From Siderastrea siderea (Eukaryota; Cnidaria; Anthozoa; Scleractinia; Rhizangiidae), in NCBI GenBank assembly GCA_964030785.1, contig OZ034975.1, positions 21,440,642 through 21,504,641 on the forward strand: a stretch of 64,000 nt of DNA, read 5' to 3'. Position numbers and translations under genes: made by a program. Each line of letters begins with the position of its first letter. Position 1 is the stretch's first letter. The notes under the pieces are model-generated. The model saw only the letters and a program-made list of their open reading frames with translations. It ran no database searches and was not told the origin of the DNA. This document shows positions 18,611 through 27,308 of the stretch, one piece after another.

Positions 18611-20367
18611 GGGTATATTAACAGCCGAATCGGTGAAACCAGCCAAACGATAAGTGAAACGGTGGGTCCTCCTGGGCCGAGGGGTAATATAGGCCCCGCG
18701 GGACCACAAGGTCCAATTGGTCCCCGAGGGGAGAAGGGTCCTCGAGGGGAGGCCGGTCCACAAGAACTCCAAGGGCAAAATGGACCGCAGGGTCCCCAAG
18801 GGGTGGCCGGTCCACAGGGCCCCCAAGGGCGAGATGGACCGCAGGATCCAAAAGGCGACAAAGGTGATCCTGGGCCTGAGGGTAGTGCCAGCGGTTCTGC
18901 TGATATTGACATGTAAAATAAATACGATATTTTGCGATTAAAAAGCAATCCTTATCCTGTCCAAGGTGATCTGTCAAAGGTAATAAACTATCAGGACACG
19001 AGAAATATCTTCCTTTTAAAAAAGGAAGGTGGGAAAATGGAAGCAAGCATTGATATGAATAATAATACAATCTACAACGTAAAAGACCCAGAACAGGTAG
19101 ATCAAGCCACAAACAAAAAGTATGTCGACAATCAGCTTGAAAAAAAAAACTGGATAAAGCGGCTGACATTGACATGAAAAATCATTCGATTACCAATCTT
19201 GAGCTTCCATCAAACCTGAGAGACGCCGCATGTGTCGAGTTTGTTAACAACAGAATTGATGACATAACACAAAAAAAGTTTCTCAAATTTGATGGCACTA
19301 ACAGTATGACTGGAGACTTGGACTTAAATAATAATATAATTGTCAACTTACACACCGATGGCTAAGAACTGAAATCCGCAGTTAATGTTGATTTTATGCA
19401 AAGTGAAATAACATCTATGTCAGATCTTGTCAGTCAAACAATTCATGAATCCCATATCACTAGCTCGACAAACAAAAAGGACGCCTTCAGATACTTGATG
19501 GAAGATGTTGATGAATCGTCGAGTGAAAACAACATTGGTATTTTGGGTATTAAGGATTTTCCCGAGTCTCAACATCAAATAAACAAAAAAGCTTACGTTC
19601 TCCGGCTCGTGTTAAAAGACGACTCACCGAACCAGTACCGGCCACGCCTCGGTTTTAACCTCCATCCACTTCCGGTCGGTTACTACACGATGGTTGTGGA
19701 ATGGTTTCCACCAGAAATGAATGAGATGAGTGTAACACCACAAGCCACGACGATTTCAATTTCTAATCATACTACAAAAAATTTTGAGAAATACACGAGA
19801 ACTATAATCCACTTTCACAGATGGAATAGCTCACCCCCGCAATACATATTCCTCGACCTGCACGGCACGGTCCGTCATTCATCATTCATGAAAATTGGAC
19901 ATCTAATCGTTTATGGTGTTAAAGAAACAATTTCAAACGTTGATCCAAGTATCTATGACACTGCTTTTGTTATGGAAAATGGACAAATGGTAATGGAAAC
20001 AGACCTGTCTTTAAACGAGCATCGTTTGCGTGGTTCCGTTCATTACATAAATGGAATTTTGAATACAAACAATGGAAATACATTTTTATTAAATGGTTGT
20101 GACAAAATAATCATTCCAAATCATAGCCACATATTAACGATAAAAGTGCTCTATGTGAAGCACAAAGACCAATATACGCCTATTTCTTTAAAAGTAAAAC
20201 ACAGTGACCCTTTAACTCAATCAATCACTTACACTTCAACCAAAGGAACTCAATTACAGACAATAAGTATTAATTTAGAACTGGCGTTTGGTCTTATGGC
20301 TGCGGAACTGGCTTCGGTTATAAAAGATGAGGAACTGTTACTATTGATTGAATACAGAGCGCCATGA
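18611..20367 (+). pseudogene. collagen-like/tail-fibre-like fusion protein
   Basis: One gene in three domains. The first is about 20 Gly-X-Y triplets (18662-18880, [20 protein letters not shown] and on), preceded in frame by [16 protein letters not shown]. The second has three fibre-type repeats of the form DMNNNTIYNVKDPEQ...KKYVDNQ, DMKNHSITNLELP...ACVEFVN and DLDLNNNIIVNLHTDG. The third is a C-terminal beta-rich domain from about 19480 (FHRWNSSPPQYIFLDLHG, GHLIVYGVKETISNVDP). The collagen and fibre parts are in the same frame, separated only by TAA at 18914-18916. A frameshift lies in an A-run near 19145 and another TAA at 19363-19365. No ATG is visible at the start. The layout suggests a trimeric spike that contacts the host cell. 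Confidence 0.75.
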
Positions 20368-20380
20368 ACATTTTCAGTTA

Positions 20381-20390
20381 TTATATACCA
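20381..20390 (+). promoter_or_regulatory. late-type motif TTATATACCA
   Basis: Two nt before the ATG at 20393. Same motif family as at 14494 and 16292. Confidence 0.4.
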
Positions 20391-20392
20391 CA

Positions 20393-20879
20393 ATGCGCGA
20401 CATATACGACTTCAACCATATCGACCAGACACTTTCTAAAGAGACGGTTGTAATTTTGAAAAAATTGTATGCGTACTACCACAAGAAACATTATGGCTAT
20501 GAAAAACTCTACCGTTACTATCAGCGGAGAAACCTAATTTGCAACCTTTCTGCTGGCAAATTAATTATCAGCGCTGCAGTAACCGGGGGAATAACGCTGA
20601 ACCCCGTTGTCATTACAACTTTAACTGCGGTGGGTCTTATTTGCAAAGGAATAGCTAGTTTGAAAAAATATGGCAAAAAAAACTGAAGAAGCTAATTTTG
20701 CTCGGATTGAATACAAGAAAGTGATTGACGAGATCAGGTTCTACCTCAGAGGTGAACCTTTCAACGAAAAAACGTTCCTTGACAGATTAAAAATGATAGA
20801 TGATTGGGTCACTGATCATTGCATGGAGATTCCGCCATCTATTTGTAAAAAATATGAAGAAACATTCGCTCCATTGTAG
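20393..20879 (+). pseudogene. two-helix membrane protein, one frameshift
   Basis: Starts MRDIYDFNHIDQTLSKETVV. A helical basic part (YYHKKHYGYEKLYRYYQRR) is followed by two adjacent hydrophobic segments (about 20540-20660, LIISAAVTGGITLNP and VITTLTAVGLICKGIASL) and then, after a frameshift near 20672, a soluble helical C-terminus (KVIDEIRFYLRGEPFNEKTF). I know this as a conserved gene of cnidarian Polintons but not its function. The helix - two membrane helices - helix plan is reminiscent of SLATT-type 2TM proteins, which is only an analogy of architecture. It could be a viral membrane or lysis-type protein. Confidence 0.6.
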
Positions 20880-20891
20880 TTTTTCAAAGTA

Positions 20892-20909
20892 ATTATATAC
20901 GCTAACAAA
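20892..20909 (+). promoter_or_regulatory. late-type motif ATTATATACGCTAACAAA
   Basis: Immediately before the ATG at 20910. It contains TATATACG, the same core as at the minus-strand virion genes. Confidence 0.45.
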
Positions 20910-21074
20910 ATGATTACAACTTTGCAAGCTATTTGTTATTGGTTTTTTGAACTTCTAACACCGCCCGAAATAAAACAAATACGATTTATCACTCGTAATT
21001 GTGTTTCAAAAATAATGCCCCCAACTCGTGATGAAGATGACTACCCCATTTCAGGACAAGATGTGGTTCCATAA
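20910..21074 (+). CDS. small 54-residue ORF
   Basis: MITTLQAICYWFFELLTPPE... to ...DYPISGQDVVP, 54 residues with an aromatic hydrophobic N-terminus and an acidic C-terminus (TRDEDDYP). It is uninterrupted and directly preceded by a good TATATACG motif, which is my main reason for believing it. It is the last gene of the plus-strand virion-type cluster. No family recognised. Confidence 0.45.
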   Translation: MITTLQAICYWFFELLTPPEIKQIRFITRNCVSKIMPPTRDEDDYPISGQDVVP

Positions 21075-21828
21075 TACGATTTTCCTCTCCAAGTTAATAA
21101 AAAAAGATACGAAAAATCGAAAAAAAGCGTAACAATCACGGTGACATTGTGTTACAACAAGCGTGACATCGTGTGACAACAAGCGTGACTATCACGCGTG
21201 ACATTGCGTGGCAGGTCACAAGAAATGACAAAACCCTGGTTGGGGGGTGTTCCTTGGCTTTTCTTGCCTAGCCCTTGGACTAGGACTTTCACCCCACTGA
21301 AGTGAGGATTTAACTGCTGACAAAGGGGTTGTCAATTCCAAATTTAACCTCTGGGAGCGAGGGTGAGAACTCCAAGGAGAACTGTGAGCACCCCCTGTCA
21401 TCAGTAGGGCTGGAGCGGGCTCACCCTAGGGCACTCTCCCACTGAAAGGAACTTCCCTATACCCCGTGATTCACCATCCGCACGAACCTTTATAACGGGG
21501 TTCAGACAGTGGCCAACTGTCACCCCCCTGGGACTCCACCAGAATTTGTGAACTAATTTATAATGCGACAGTCGCCTTTATATTTCATTTAATTTTTCCT
21601 GACACACACATGTGGTACACCGATATTTAACCTTGCAACAGTTCTGTTTTTTTTCTCGTACGCGTGCCCATTGACTGTGTTGTGATTGCGAAAGACTTCG
21701 CCTCAGCCCCCACTCGGTTCAAATTAGATTTTTTTAAAAATGGCGTCCCGACGCTTGAAAATATTTTTGGCTGTTAAAATCCAACCTGTACCGCTATCTT
21801 GGGTAAATCTTCGACCTGTGTGAAGTTA
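21075..21828. other. non-coding spacer between core genes and cargo module
   Basis: No credible ORF. At 21127-21212 the motif ACAACAAGCGTGAC and variants of CGTGACATTG repeat four or five times. 21220-21545 is unusually GC-rich compared with its surroundings and may be a foreign insertion or an RNA-level element. I cannot assign it. Confidence 0.4.
21127..21212. repeat. short imperfect tandem repeats (CGTGACAT core)
   Basis: Units such as GGTGACATTGTGTTACAACA, GCGTGACATCGTGTGACAAC and GCGTGACTATCACGCGTGAC follow one another, with an inverted CGTGACT/ATCACGCG overlap. It could be a replication or protein-binding iteron cluster. Confidence 0.5.
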
Positions 21829-21954
21829 ATGTCTTATTGTAAAACCCACAAAAGTTACAGAGCGCCATTGGAAGAAAATAAGTGGAAAAAAGAATTTATG
21901 TTCTTCACGGATCGATCGGCCTCACTACTGGGAGTAATGGTAAGTTTCAACTGA
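21829..21954 (+). CDS. short ORF or first exon, 41 codons
   Basis: MSYCKTHKSYRAPLEENKWK and on, ending at TGA 21952-21954. The sequence GGAGTAATG|GTAAGTTTC inside it is a good splice donor and TTCCGGTCGCAAGTGCCTTAG at about 22071 a possible acceptor, so this may be the first exon of a spliced cargo gene. No domain recognised and no upstream motif of either type seen. Confidence 0.25.
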   Translation: MSYCKTHKSYRAPLEENKWKKEFMFFTDRSASLLGVMVSFN

Positions 21955-22113
21955 AAATACACATGTATTTACGCTCACATAATATAAAAAATTGCTGCCA
22001 CTCACCGAAATCTCATAAAGGTTTTCTCGTAATCGTGTTTTTAATTCCATTCCGGTCGCAAGTGCCTTAGCAGTACACACAAAACAACAAGTTCTCGTTT
22101 TGAAAATATTTTA

Positions 22114-22611
22114 TTAAGCCGCTGGCGCACACTTAGAAACACCATTATTAATTTCGTCTTGAAAGATATGGTGAAGATTCCTAAATAGCCGAAGAGATGG
22201 TCCATCATCCACATCCTCATCGGAGCTTTCTTCATCTGATGATAAAAATTGTCGATCATACCTCCAGCCCAAATAATCTTTTAAATAATCTATCACATTT
22301 CCGTTCTGCGGTGAATATCGATCGAAAAGCCTCAGTATTTCTTGCTTTAGTTGATGAGGTGTAATCGAATCGTACATCAACAGAAGCCCTTGGTTTATTT
22401 GATGAGGGGAAGTAAACGGATGAACCATTCGTTCTCGACTTTCGCTAAAATGTGGATCGAAATAAATCTCGTTCCAGCCCAGCGATAATCGTTGACAAAT
22501 CTTTATTTTGACATATTCATTGTACAATATTTCCCCAATCGGCCCCAAGTCTATTGTATCTAAAATCCCATTGAGAAAATATTTTTCGGTTTGTTGAATG
22601 CTGTTTACCAT
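22114..22611 (-). CDS. 165-residue cargo protein, unknown function
   Basis: Uninterrupted frame starting MVNSIQQTEKYFLNGILDTI. It is mostly helical, with a central QRLSLGWNEIYFDPHFSE segment and an acidic Ser/Asp stretch (FLSSDEESSDEDVDDGP) before a short C-terminal helix. No family recognised. It is preceded by the conserved upstream element that also precedes the 92-aa gene and the first ORF of the element, so I group it with early-type genes. It belongs to the intact right-hand module. Base composition is AT-rich, like its neighbours, and it has no intron that I can see. Confidence 0.65.
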   Translation of the reverse strand: MVNSIQQTEKYFLNGILDTIDLGPIGEILYNEYVKIKICQRLSLGWNEIYFDPHFSESRERMVHPFTSPHQINQGLLLMYDSITPHQLKQEILRLFDRYSPQNGNVIDYLKDYLGWRYDRQFLSSDEESSDEDVDDGPSLRLFRNLHHIFQDEINNGVSKCAPAA

Positions 22612-22665
22612 CTTGCAAAATATATTTCCTTGAACAGATATTTCTTCAATAGGAAATTATTTATG
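22612..22665 (-). promoter_or_regulatory. conserved upstream element, copy 2
   Basis: On the minus strand it reads CCTATTGAAGAAATATCTGT, then TCAAGG...TTTTGCAAG and ATGG. The core ATTGAAGAAATATCTG matches copies 1 and 3. Confidence 0.6.
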
Positions 22666-22769
22666 CGACACTCAGAGGTCACACGCCAAATGTATGTTCT
22701 CGTCTTGAATATTTAACTAGACCGCCAGGGACTCACAACAGCGAGAATTTAAAATAAAAGTTCCCTGTT

Positions 22770-23048
22770 TTAGTTGATTTCGCAAAACCCTCGTTGAACA
22801 CGAAAATCATGTTCCTCTAAAATTTTATCTCCTAATCTTTGAGGAGCCCAGACATCAAATACCTTTACATTGTCTCTTGTGCTCAATTGTAATACGAGAG
22901 AGACACCAAAATTGTTTTGTTTTTCCTTGTAACCATGGATCTTGTATATTCCTTTTTGAAGATCACGCCATTTCAAAATTTCACTGTGTTGGTTGAAATC
23001 TTCTTCTGTTGGCCAAGTATCCTGAAACTTTTTTTGTGCGGCTGCCAT
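22770..23048 (-). CDS. 92-residue cargo protein, possible OB-fold-like
   Basis: MAAAQKKFQDTWPTEEDFNQ at the start. The body has alternating strands (LQKGIYKIHGYKEKQNNFG, then VSLVLQLSTRDNVKVFDVWA) and ends APQRLGDKILEEHDFRVQRG. The G-x-Y-x-I ... FG-x-S-x-V ... VWAP-x-RL pattern is one I associate with small uncharacterised animal and viral proteins that look like compact beta-barrels. A single-stranded nucleic-acid-binding role is a guess. The frame is intact. It diverges from the PB1/SHOCT gene and has the conserved upstream element directly before its ATG. Confidence 0.65.
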   Translation of the reverse strand: MAAAQKKFQDTWPTEEDFNQHSEILKWRDLQKGIYKIHGYKEKQNNFGVSLVLQLSTRDNVKVFDVWAPQRLGDKILEEHDFRVQRGFCEIN

Positions 23049-23100
23049 CTTGGCATATACCTGTGCAGATATTTATTCAATTGGAAAATATTTACAGCTA
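23049..23100 (-). promoter_or_regulatory. conserved upstream element, copy 3
   Basis: On the minus strand it reads TTTTCCAATTGAATAAATAT, then CTGCACAGGTATATGCCAAG and ATGG, nearly the same as at 7030-7077. Confidence 0.65.
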
Positions 23101-24437
23101 TTTCGAGAAACGTTGTCGGAAAAAAACCCCAGAAAACTGCACAAGCAAATCCCGAAAGGTATTTTGGGTAGTTTCATCATTTCCCACAAAAACAGGTACG
23201 ACACCTACAGTGTCAGGAAAGTACCTTGCTTTGCAACAGTCATGCAATTGAAGCAATACTTTCTGCAGAATTGTAAAGAGGAAATATTTCCAGCAACCGA
23301 CACGACCTTCCAAATCGGCTACTACGCGGACGGAAACAAGAAATTCTCTATATCGTCCGAAATCCAGCTCGCCGAAGCGTTTTCTTTGGTAAAAAACGGG
23401 ATGATAACATTGTGGGTGGATCCACATAAAGACGTTCCAAGGGGTTCTTCGGGCAAAAAGAGAAAAGGTAAGAAACACAATAAGCCATGTTTTGCACGTT
23501 TTGTTGCACCAAAAGTTAAGTGAGATTTTTTCCCTTGTTCTCAGTGATAATGATTATGATTATCACTATTCTGACTTAGGTAATCCCAGTAGTGCTCGAG
23601 ATGATAGCGGGGACGGAGGGGAAGAAAACAGCTGCGACTCTTGTCTTTCACGGCTTAGAGAGAAGCATACTCTTCCCGAGTTCAAATTGCGCTGCTGGGC
23701 GCGGATGGTGGTAAGGAAAATTTGAGTTGCCGAGAGTAATTTTCACCTTCTTTAGTTAAATTTCATATCCACCTTCAGACTATATTTTTATAAGATTGTT
23801 TGCTTCGTATTTTCTAAGGCGAGTTTTCAGCCAGAAGTTGTTTCCAAATGTCTACAAAAATTAGCATAAAACGCACGTGTTGCACGTTCTTGAGACTGAA
23901 ATGCCTTGGACAAGTTTTGAGCTAATTTTGCAACAACGAATTACATTTCTCCAATATAATTATTGGTCAAGGTTTTATGTTGTTTTTACCTCCTCTGATG
24001 AGCTCGAATTGAGATCGGCGGGTGTCCGTAAAAATAACTATTGAAAACAGGAATAGTTCAATTTGTATCATTTTATTCCATTACAGGTTAACGGAACCCA
24101 CAAGAGTGAAGATAACCCTCCGAATGTTCCATTTTTTACTGGCAATTCGAAAGCGGCTTCAAAATCATTCAAAAGTCAAACATCAGGTGAAGTCAGTGGA
24201 CAATCCACGGATGGCGCTGAAAGAAAGGCAAGAGAGGCATTTCTTAGCAGATGCTAGCGGCCTTTAAATGTGTATTATTTTCTTAACCAAACGCTTTTCT
24301 ACTTGTAGGTGCGTATGCGTTCAAGCATTCTTCAGCAGCTCAAGGATCTCAAAGCATTGAAAGACGATGACGTCCTTACAGAAAACGAATTTTCTTTGCA
24401 AAAGGATAAACTGTTAAAAGAAATGAATTCTTTGTAG
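23050..24437 (+). CDS. four-exon cargo gene: PB1-like N-terminus, SHOCT-like C-terminus
   Basis: Exons 23050-23467, 23580-23710, 24087-24227 and 24309-24437 join in phase without a stop (about 272 codons). Introns 1 and 2 are GT-AG (GTAAGA, GTAAGG). Intron 3 has a GC donor (AAG|GCAAGA) with a good TTGTAG acceptor. Exon 1 encodes a ubiquitin-like/PB1-like fold (SFIISHKNRYDTYSVRKV, then FQIGYYADGNKKFSISSE and GMITLWVDPH) and a basic tail. Exon 2 has a CDSCLSRLREKHTLPEFKLR segment. Exon 4 ends ILQQLKDLKALKDDDVLTEN with EFSLQKDKLLKEM, a classic SHOCT oligomerisation motif. The first in-frame ATG is at 23242 inside the PB1-like part, so the true start is probably upstream, perhaps in another exon. 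Neighbours: divergent 92-aa gene and convergent transposase. Confidence 0.6.
23086..23169 (+). repeat. leader duplication, copy 1 (inverted partner at 25868-25950)
   Basis: ACAGCTATTTCGAGAAACGT and about 65 following bases match the other copy except for a 3-nt indel and a few substitutions. Copy 1 lies at the start of the PB1/SHOCT gene, copy 2 just upstream of the transposase gene, each in the gene's own direction. Confidence 0.75.
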
Positions 24438-24504
24438 TTTTTTAATATGCGATAATAATCAAACATTCGTCATTAACACTGAATAAAATTCATTTGTTTA
24501 TTTA

Positions 24505-25830
24505 TCACAGGTATTCGGCATGTTGAATGTAGTTTCTGATCTGTTCATCAGTAACCTGAAGAAATGCTTCTTCCACCATAAATTTGGGATCCTGGCAAAA
24601 TTGCCAGGCCGCGTCATATTCCCTGATCCAGTTTTTTGTTTGGGCAAACAGTTCTTCGCATGGCATAAAATCCGGGCTGTATGGCGGAAGGAACACAACC
24701 ATTGCTCCCGCGGCATGAATCCTGTTAACTACGGCGTCGGTGTGGTGGATAGCCGCATTATCTGTGGCAAATGAAAAATGAGGAAGAAATAAATTAATGT
24801 GATGCTAATCGCGTGAATCAGAGAGGGTTTAAATTTCAAATGGAAGGGAATGAAGTATCTGAGGAGTTACAAAAATATTTAATTTCATAACCACCGCCAC
24901 ATCGTAGTGTTGCAAGAAATTTTATGCTTACCCATTATGACCACTGATCGTGGATTGATACCATTAAATGGAAGCAAGTTAGGGCAGAGCTTTTGATCCA
25001 CAAACTCTTCAAATTTTGCCCCGTCGACCTTGCCCTGATAGATACCCACTTCTATCATTCCTTCCGTACAAATAACGGGTATGGCCGTTATGCGCGGTCC
25101 CCAGTTCTGCGCCTGACGTTTGACCGTGGCTCTGCTACCGACTAGACTATAGCCATAGGTGCGAGAAAGTCTTTTGTCCTAAAAAAGTGAAAGGTTGACG
25201 AAAAAATTGTGATTTGTGAAAAATAATTGAAGAGTACAAAAAGTTGTAAAACAGCAATTGAATACTTACAAATCCGCTTTCGTCCAAAAACACCAACATT
25301 TCAGGATCCAGGAGACAAACATTGGACCTGAAAAGTACTCTTGCTTCCTCAGATCTTTGAAGGGCAATTCTTACCAGCTTAAAATGATAAAACACGCTTA
25401 AATTGACACACCAGGAAAATGATGCAAATTTGCGAAATAAAAAGCCCTATTATAGTAAAGCGAGTATTTCACAAACCTTTTTGCGGGTGAAACTATTCCG
25501 TTTCAAATACCGCAATATGCTGGAAACAACATTTTCTGACCCTGTCTGTTCGTAGACATCGTAGGCAATCTCTGCAAGAGTTTTGTCCGGGTGTTCAAGA
25601 ACAGCTTCCATAATTACGAACTCCACGTGTGGATGCATGGCAAAACTATTCAAAGGTCGCCCTAATTTCTCCCATTTTACCTCGCCAGTATTTAGGCATT
25701 TTGAAATATAGCGCTCCACCGTTCTTGGGGACATGAATAAAGTAGCCGCTACATCATCTACACTATAACCTAAAAACTCCTTCATCCATATGGCTCGCCA
25801 TCTAAGATCGTCACTGTACGGACGAGGCAT
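24505..25830 (-). CDS. four-exon Tc1/IS630-type DD34E transposase, intact
   Basis: Exons 25477-25830, 25270-25377, 24932-25178 and 24505-24761 join in phase to 321 residues with GT-AG introns. The N-terminal paired-like helix-turn-helix (YSVDDVAATLFMSPRTVERY) runs into LGRPLNSFAMHPHVEFVI. The catalytic triad is complete: LVFLDESGF (Asp150), VVIMDNAAIHH (Asp237) and YSPDFMPCEELF (Glu272). There are 34 residues between the second Asp and the Glu, as in Tc1/mariner-IS630 (DDE_3) enzymes. All residues are intact, unlike the element's own rve integrase. It ends 68 nt from the end of the PB1/SHOCT gene (convergent) and starts near the right TIR. No TIRs of its own flank it closely, so it seems to be a resident gene of the Polinton and not a nested Tc1. 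Confidence 0.85.
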
Positions 25831-25867
25831 CGCGGGTTTAATGTCTCAATTGACTTATTAAAATTCA

Positions 25868-25950
25868 TTGACCATATCCCAAAATACCTTTCGGGATTGG
25901 CTTGTGCAGTTTTTTGCTTTTTTCCGACAACGTTTCTCGAAATAGCTGTA
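25868..25950 (-). repeat. leader duplication, copy 2
   Basis: Inverted copy of 23086-23169, lying between the right TIR and the transposase start. Confidence 0.75.
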
Positions 25951-25954
25951 TATT

Positions 25955-26283
25955 CTATTGCTGACGTAACTTTAATACAAAATATTTTCCGTGACACATC
26001 CGCGCTGGTACTGCCTCCCCCCCATCCTGCTTGTTTCGCTTTGTACGCTGGGTGGTTTAAAAGAGGTATATACAGGTGTACTGATGAGGATGTGTTTCTT
26101 CCTTGTTCAGTAGTAACAGATGAATTCGACAAATACAACCTGATAGCCAGAGTATTATTTTCGTGTTTTAAACCCCCCACCGTAATAACCGAAGTGAGCG
26201 AGGTTATTACGATGGGGGGTTTAAAACACGAAAATAATACTCTGGCTATCAGGTGGTATTTGTCGAATTCATCTATTACTACT
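25955..26283 (-). repeat. right terminal inverted repeat of the Polinton
   Basis: Reverse complement of 6714-7040 with minor changes. An extra 15-20 nt near the inner edge separates the shared ACGTCAGC...AGAATATA block. Confidence 0.9.
26109..26283. repeat. terminal palindrome (82-nt arms, 11-nt loop), right end
   Basis: Arms 26109-26190 and 26202-26283 around the loop GAAGTGAGCGA. Reverse-complemented, the loop differs from that of the left end by one base. Confidence 0.9.
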
Positions 26284-26288
26284 ACAGC
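26284..26288 (+). repeat. target-site duplication, right copy
   Basis: ACAGC, identical to 6709-6713. Confidence 0.7.
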
Positions 26289-26529
26289 ACGCAGTAAAAC
26301 TACATCAATGAATGAAACATTCATGGCCTTAGGCCAACCAAAACTAGCGAAAGAAAACTAACCAGAGTTGCAACACTGGAAAATAACATGCGAATGTTCA
26401 GAATGCTAGGAAAGGTAAAGTACATTGTCGCCCCTAGACCACCCATGGTGCATGAGCATTGTCACGTTCCATTAACTGCGTTTTACAGCACGTGCCGTAA
26501 AACTTTCTAAACACCAATATTTCAGAAAC

Positions 26530-27115
26530 TTTAGAGAATAACTAGTTCCCCTCGCGCCTTTCATTATTGCTGCACAGTCTGGGATGGCATAAATAATCTA
26601 TTAACTGAAAAGCTTCAGAAATTACAGAATCGTGCTGCCAGGGTCATAACAAAATCTAGCTATGAAGCTAGATCATCTCCTTTTCTGGACGCACTTGGGT
26701 GGGAAAAGTTGATTTCCAACCGACAAAAGCACAAGGCCATCATGGTTTTCAAGTCTTTACATAATCTTACTCAGTGTATCTCCACAATATGTTTTGCAAT
26801 TTTAATACTCATTATGGCTTAAGAAACTCGACAAACAAACTTATATTACCTAAGCCTAGAACAGAGTACCTGAAGCGCAGCTTGTCTTATAGTGGGGCTG
26901 CTTCATGGAATTCTCTGCCACAGGCTCTAAGAGAATGTAACTCCCTGGGGGCTTTCAAAAAGAAGGCGAAAACTTACTTTTCTTCTTTAGGTTCCCACAC
27001 GGCAATCATGTAAATCAGTTGATTTTTTGTAGCGTATAATATTAGGATTTTTAAAATAGTTTATTAGCTTATTTGTACTGATGATTTTCCGTGTATAAAT
27101 AAATAATAATAATAA
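26530..27115 (+). mobile_element. 5'-truncated LINE 3' end with AAT-type tail
   Basis: Translated pieces give LQKLQNRAARVITKS, then WEKLISNRQKHKAIMVFKSL and, in frame from 26774, FNTHYGLRNSTNKLILPKPR with YSGAASWNSLPQALRE. This is the C-terminal domain that follows RT in CR1/L2/Jockey-type LINEs. One frame change lies near 26775. It ends in AATAATAATAAT at about 27103-27115, the microsatellite tail. The 5' part is missing. Confidence 0.75.
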
Positions 27116-27260
27116 AAAATATTCAGCGTGCTTACGAAATATTCTAATGAAGTTATTATTATCAGATAAACGATAAGGCTAAACCTAAGTTAGATGCCTG
27201 TTTAAGTTAGGGATAGGGTCACCTGTTATAGATGTATCAATTAAGAAAAGCAAAAAATTT

Positions 27261-27308
27261 ACCACGGCTCCATGAAAAATTTAAAAATTTTTCATGGAGC
27301 CGTAGTGG
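27261..27308. repeat. hairpin, about 22-bp arms
   Basis: ACCACGGCTCCATGAAAAAT pairs with ATTTTTCATGGAGCCGTAGT, almost no loop. Possibly a foldback MITE core. Confidence 0.6.

Larger units (their letters stand above)
6714..26283. mobile_element. Polinton/Maverick DNA transposon, 19.6 kb
   Basis: Bounded by inverted repeats starting AGTAGTAATAGATGAATTCG and ending in the reverse complement, flanked by ACAGC on both sides. It contains the defining set: protein-primed family B DNA polymerase, retroviral-like integrase, adenain-like cysteine protease, HerA/FtsK-type packaging ATPase, and a major capsid protein of the double-jelly-roll kind. Gene order from the left is pol (+), int (-), zinc protein (+), a minus-strand virion cluster (12.5-18.0 kb), a plus-strand cluster of ATPase, fibre and membrane protein (18.0-21.1 kb), then a cargo module (21.8-25.8 kb). 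Most core genes are interrupted, while the cargo genes are open. The AG...CT termini fit the superfamily. Confidence 0.95.

Noticed and set aside
18508..19175. Minus-strand ORFs opposite the collagen region
   Set aside because: They are mirror frames of the Gly-X-Y repeat. Composition alone keeps them open.
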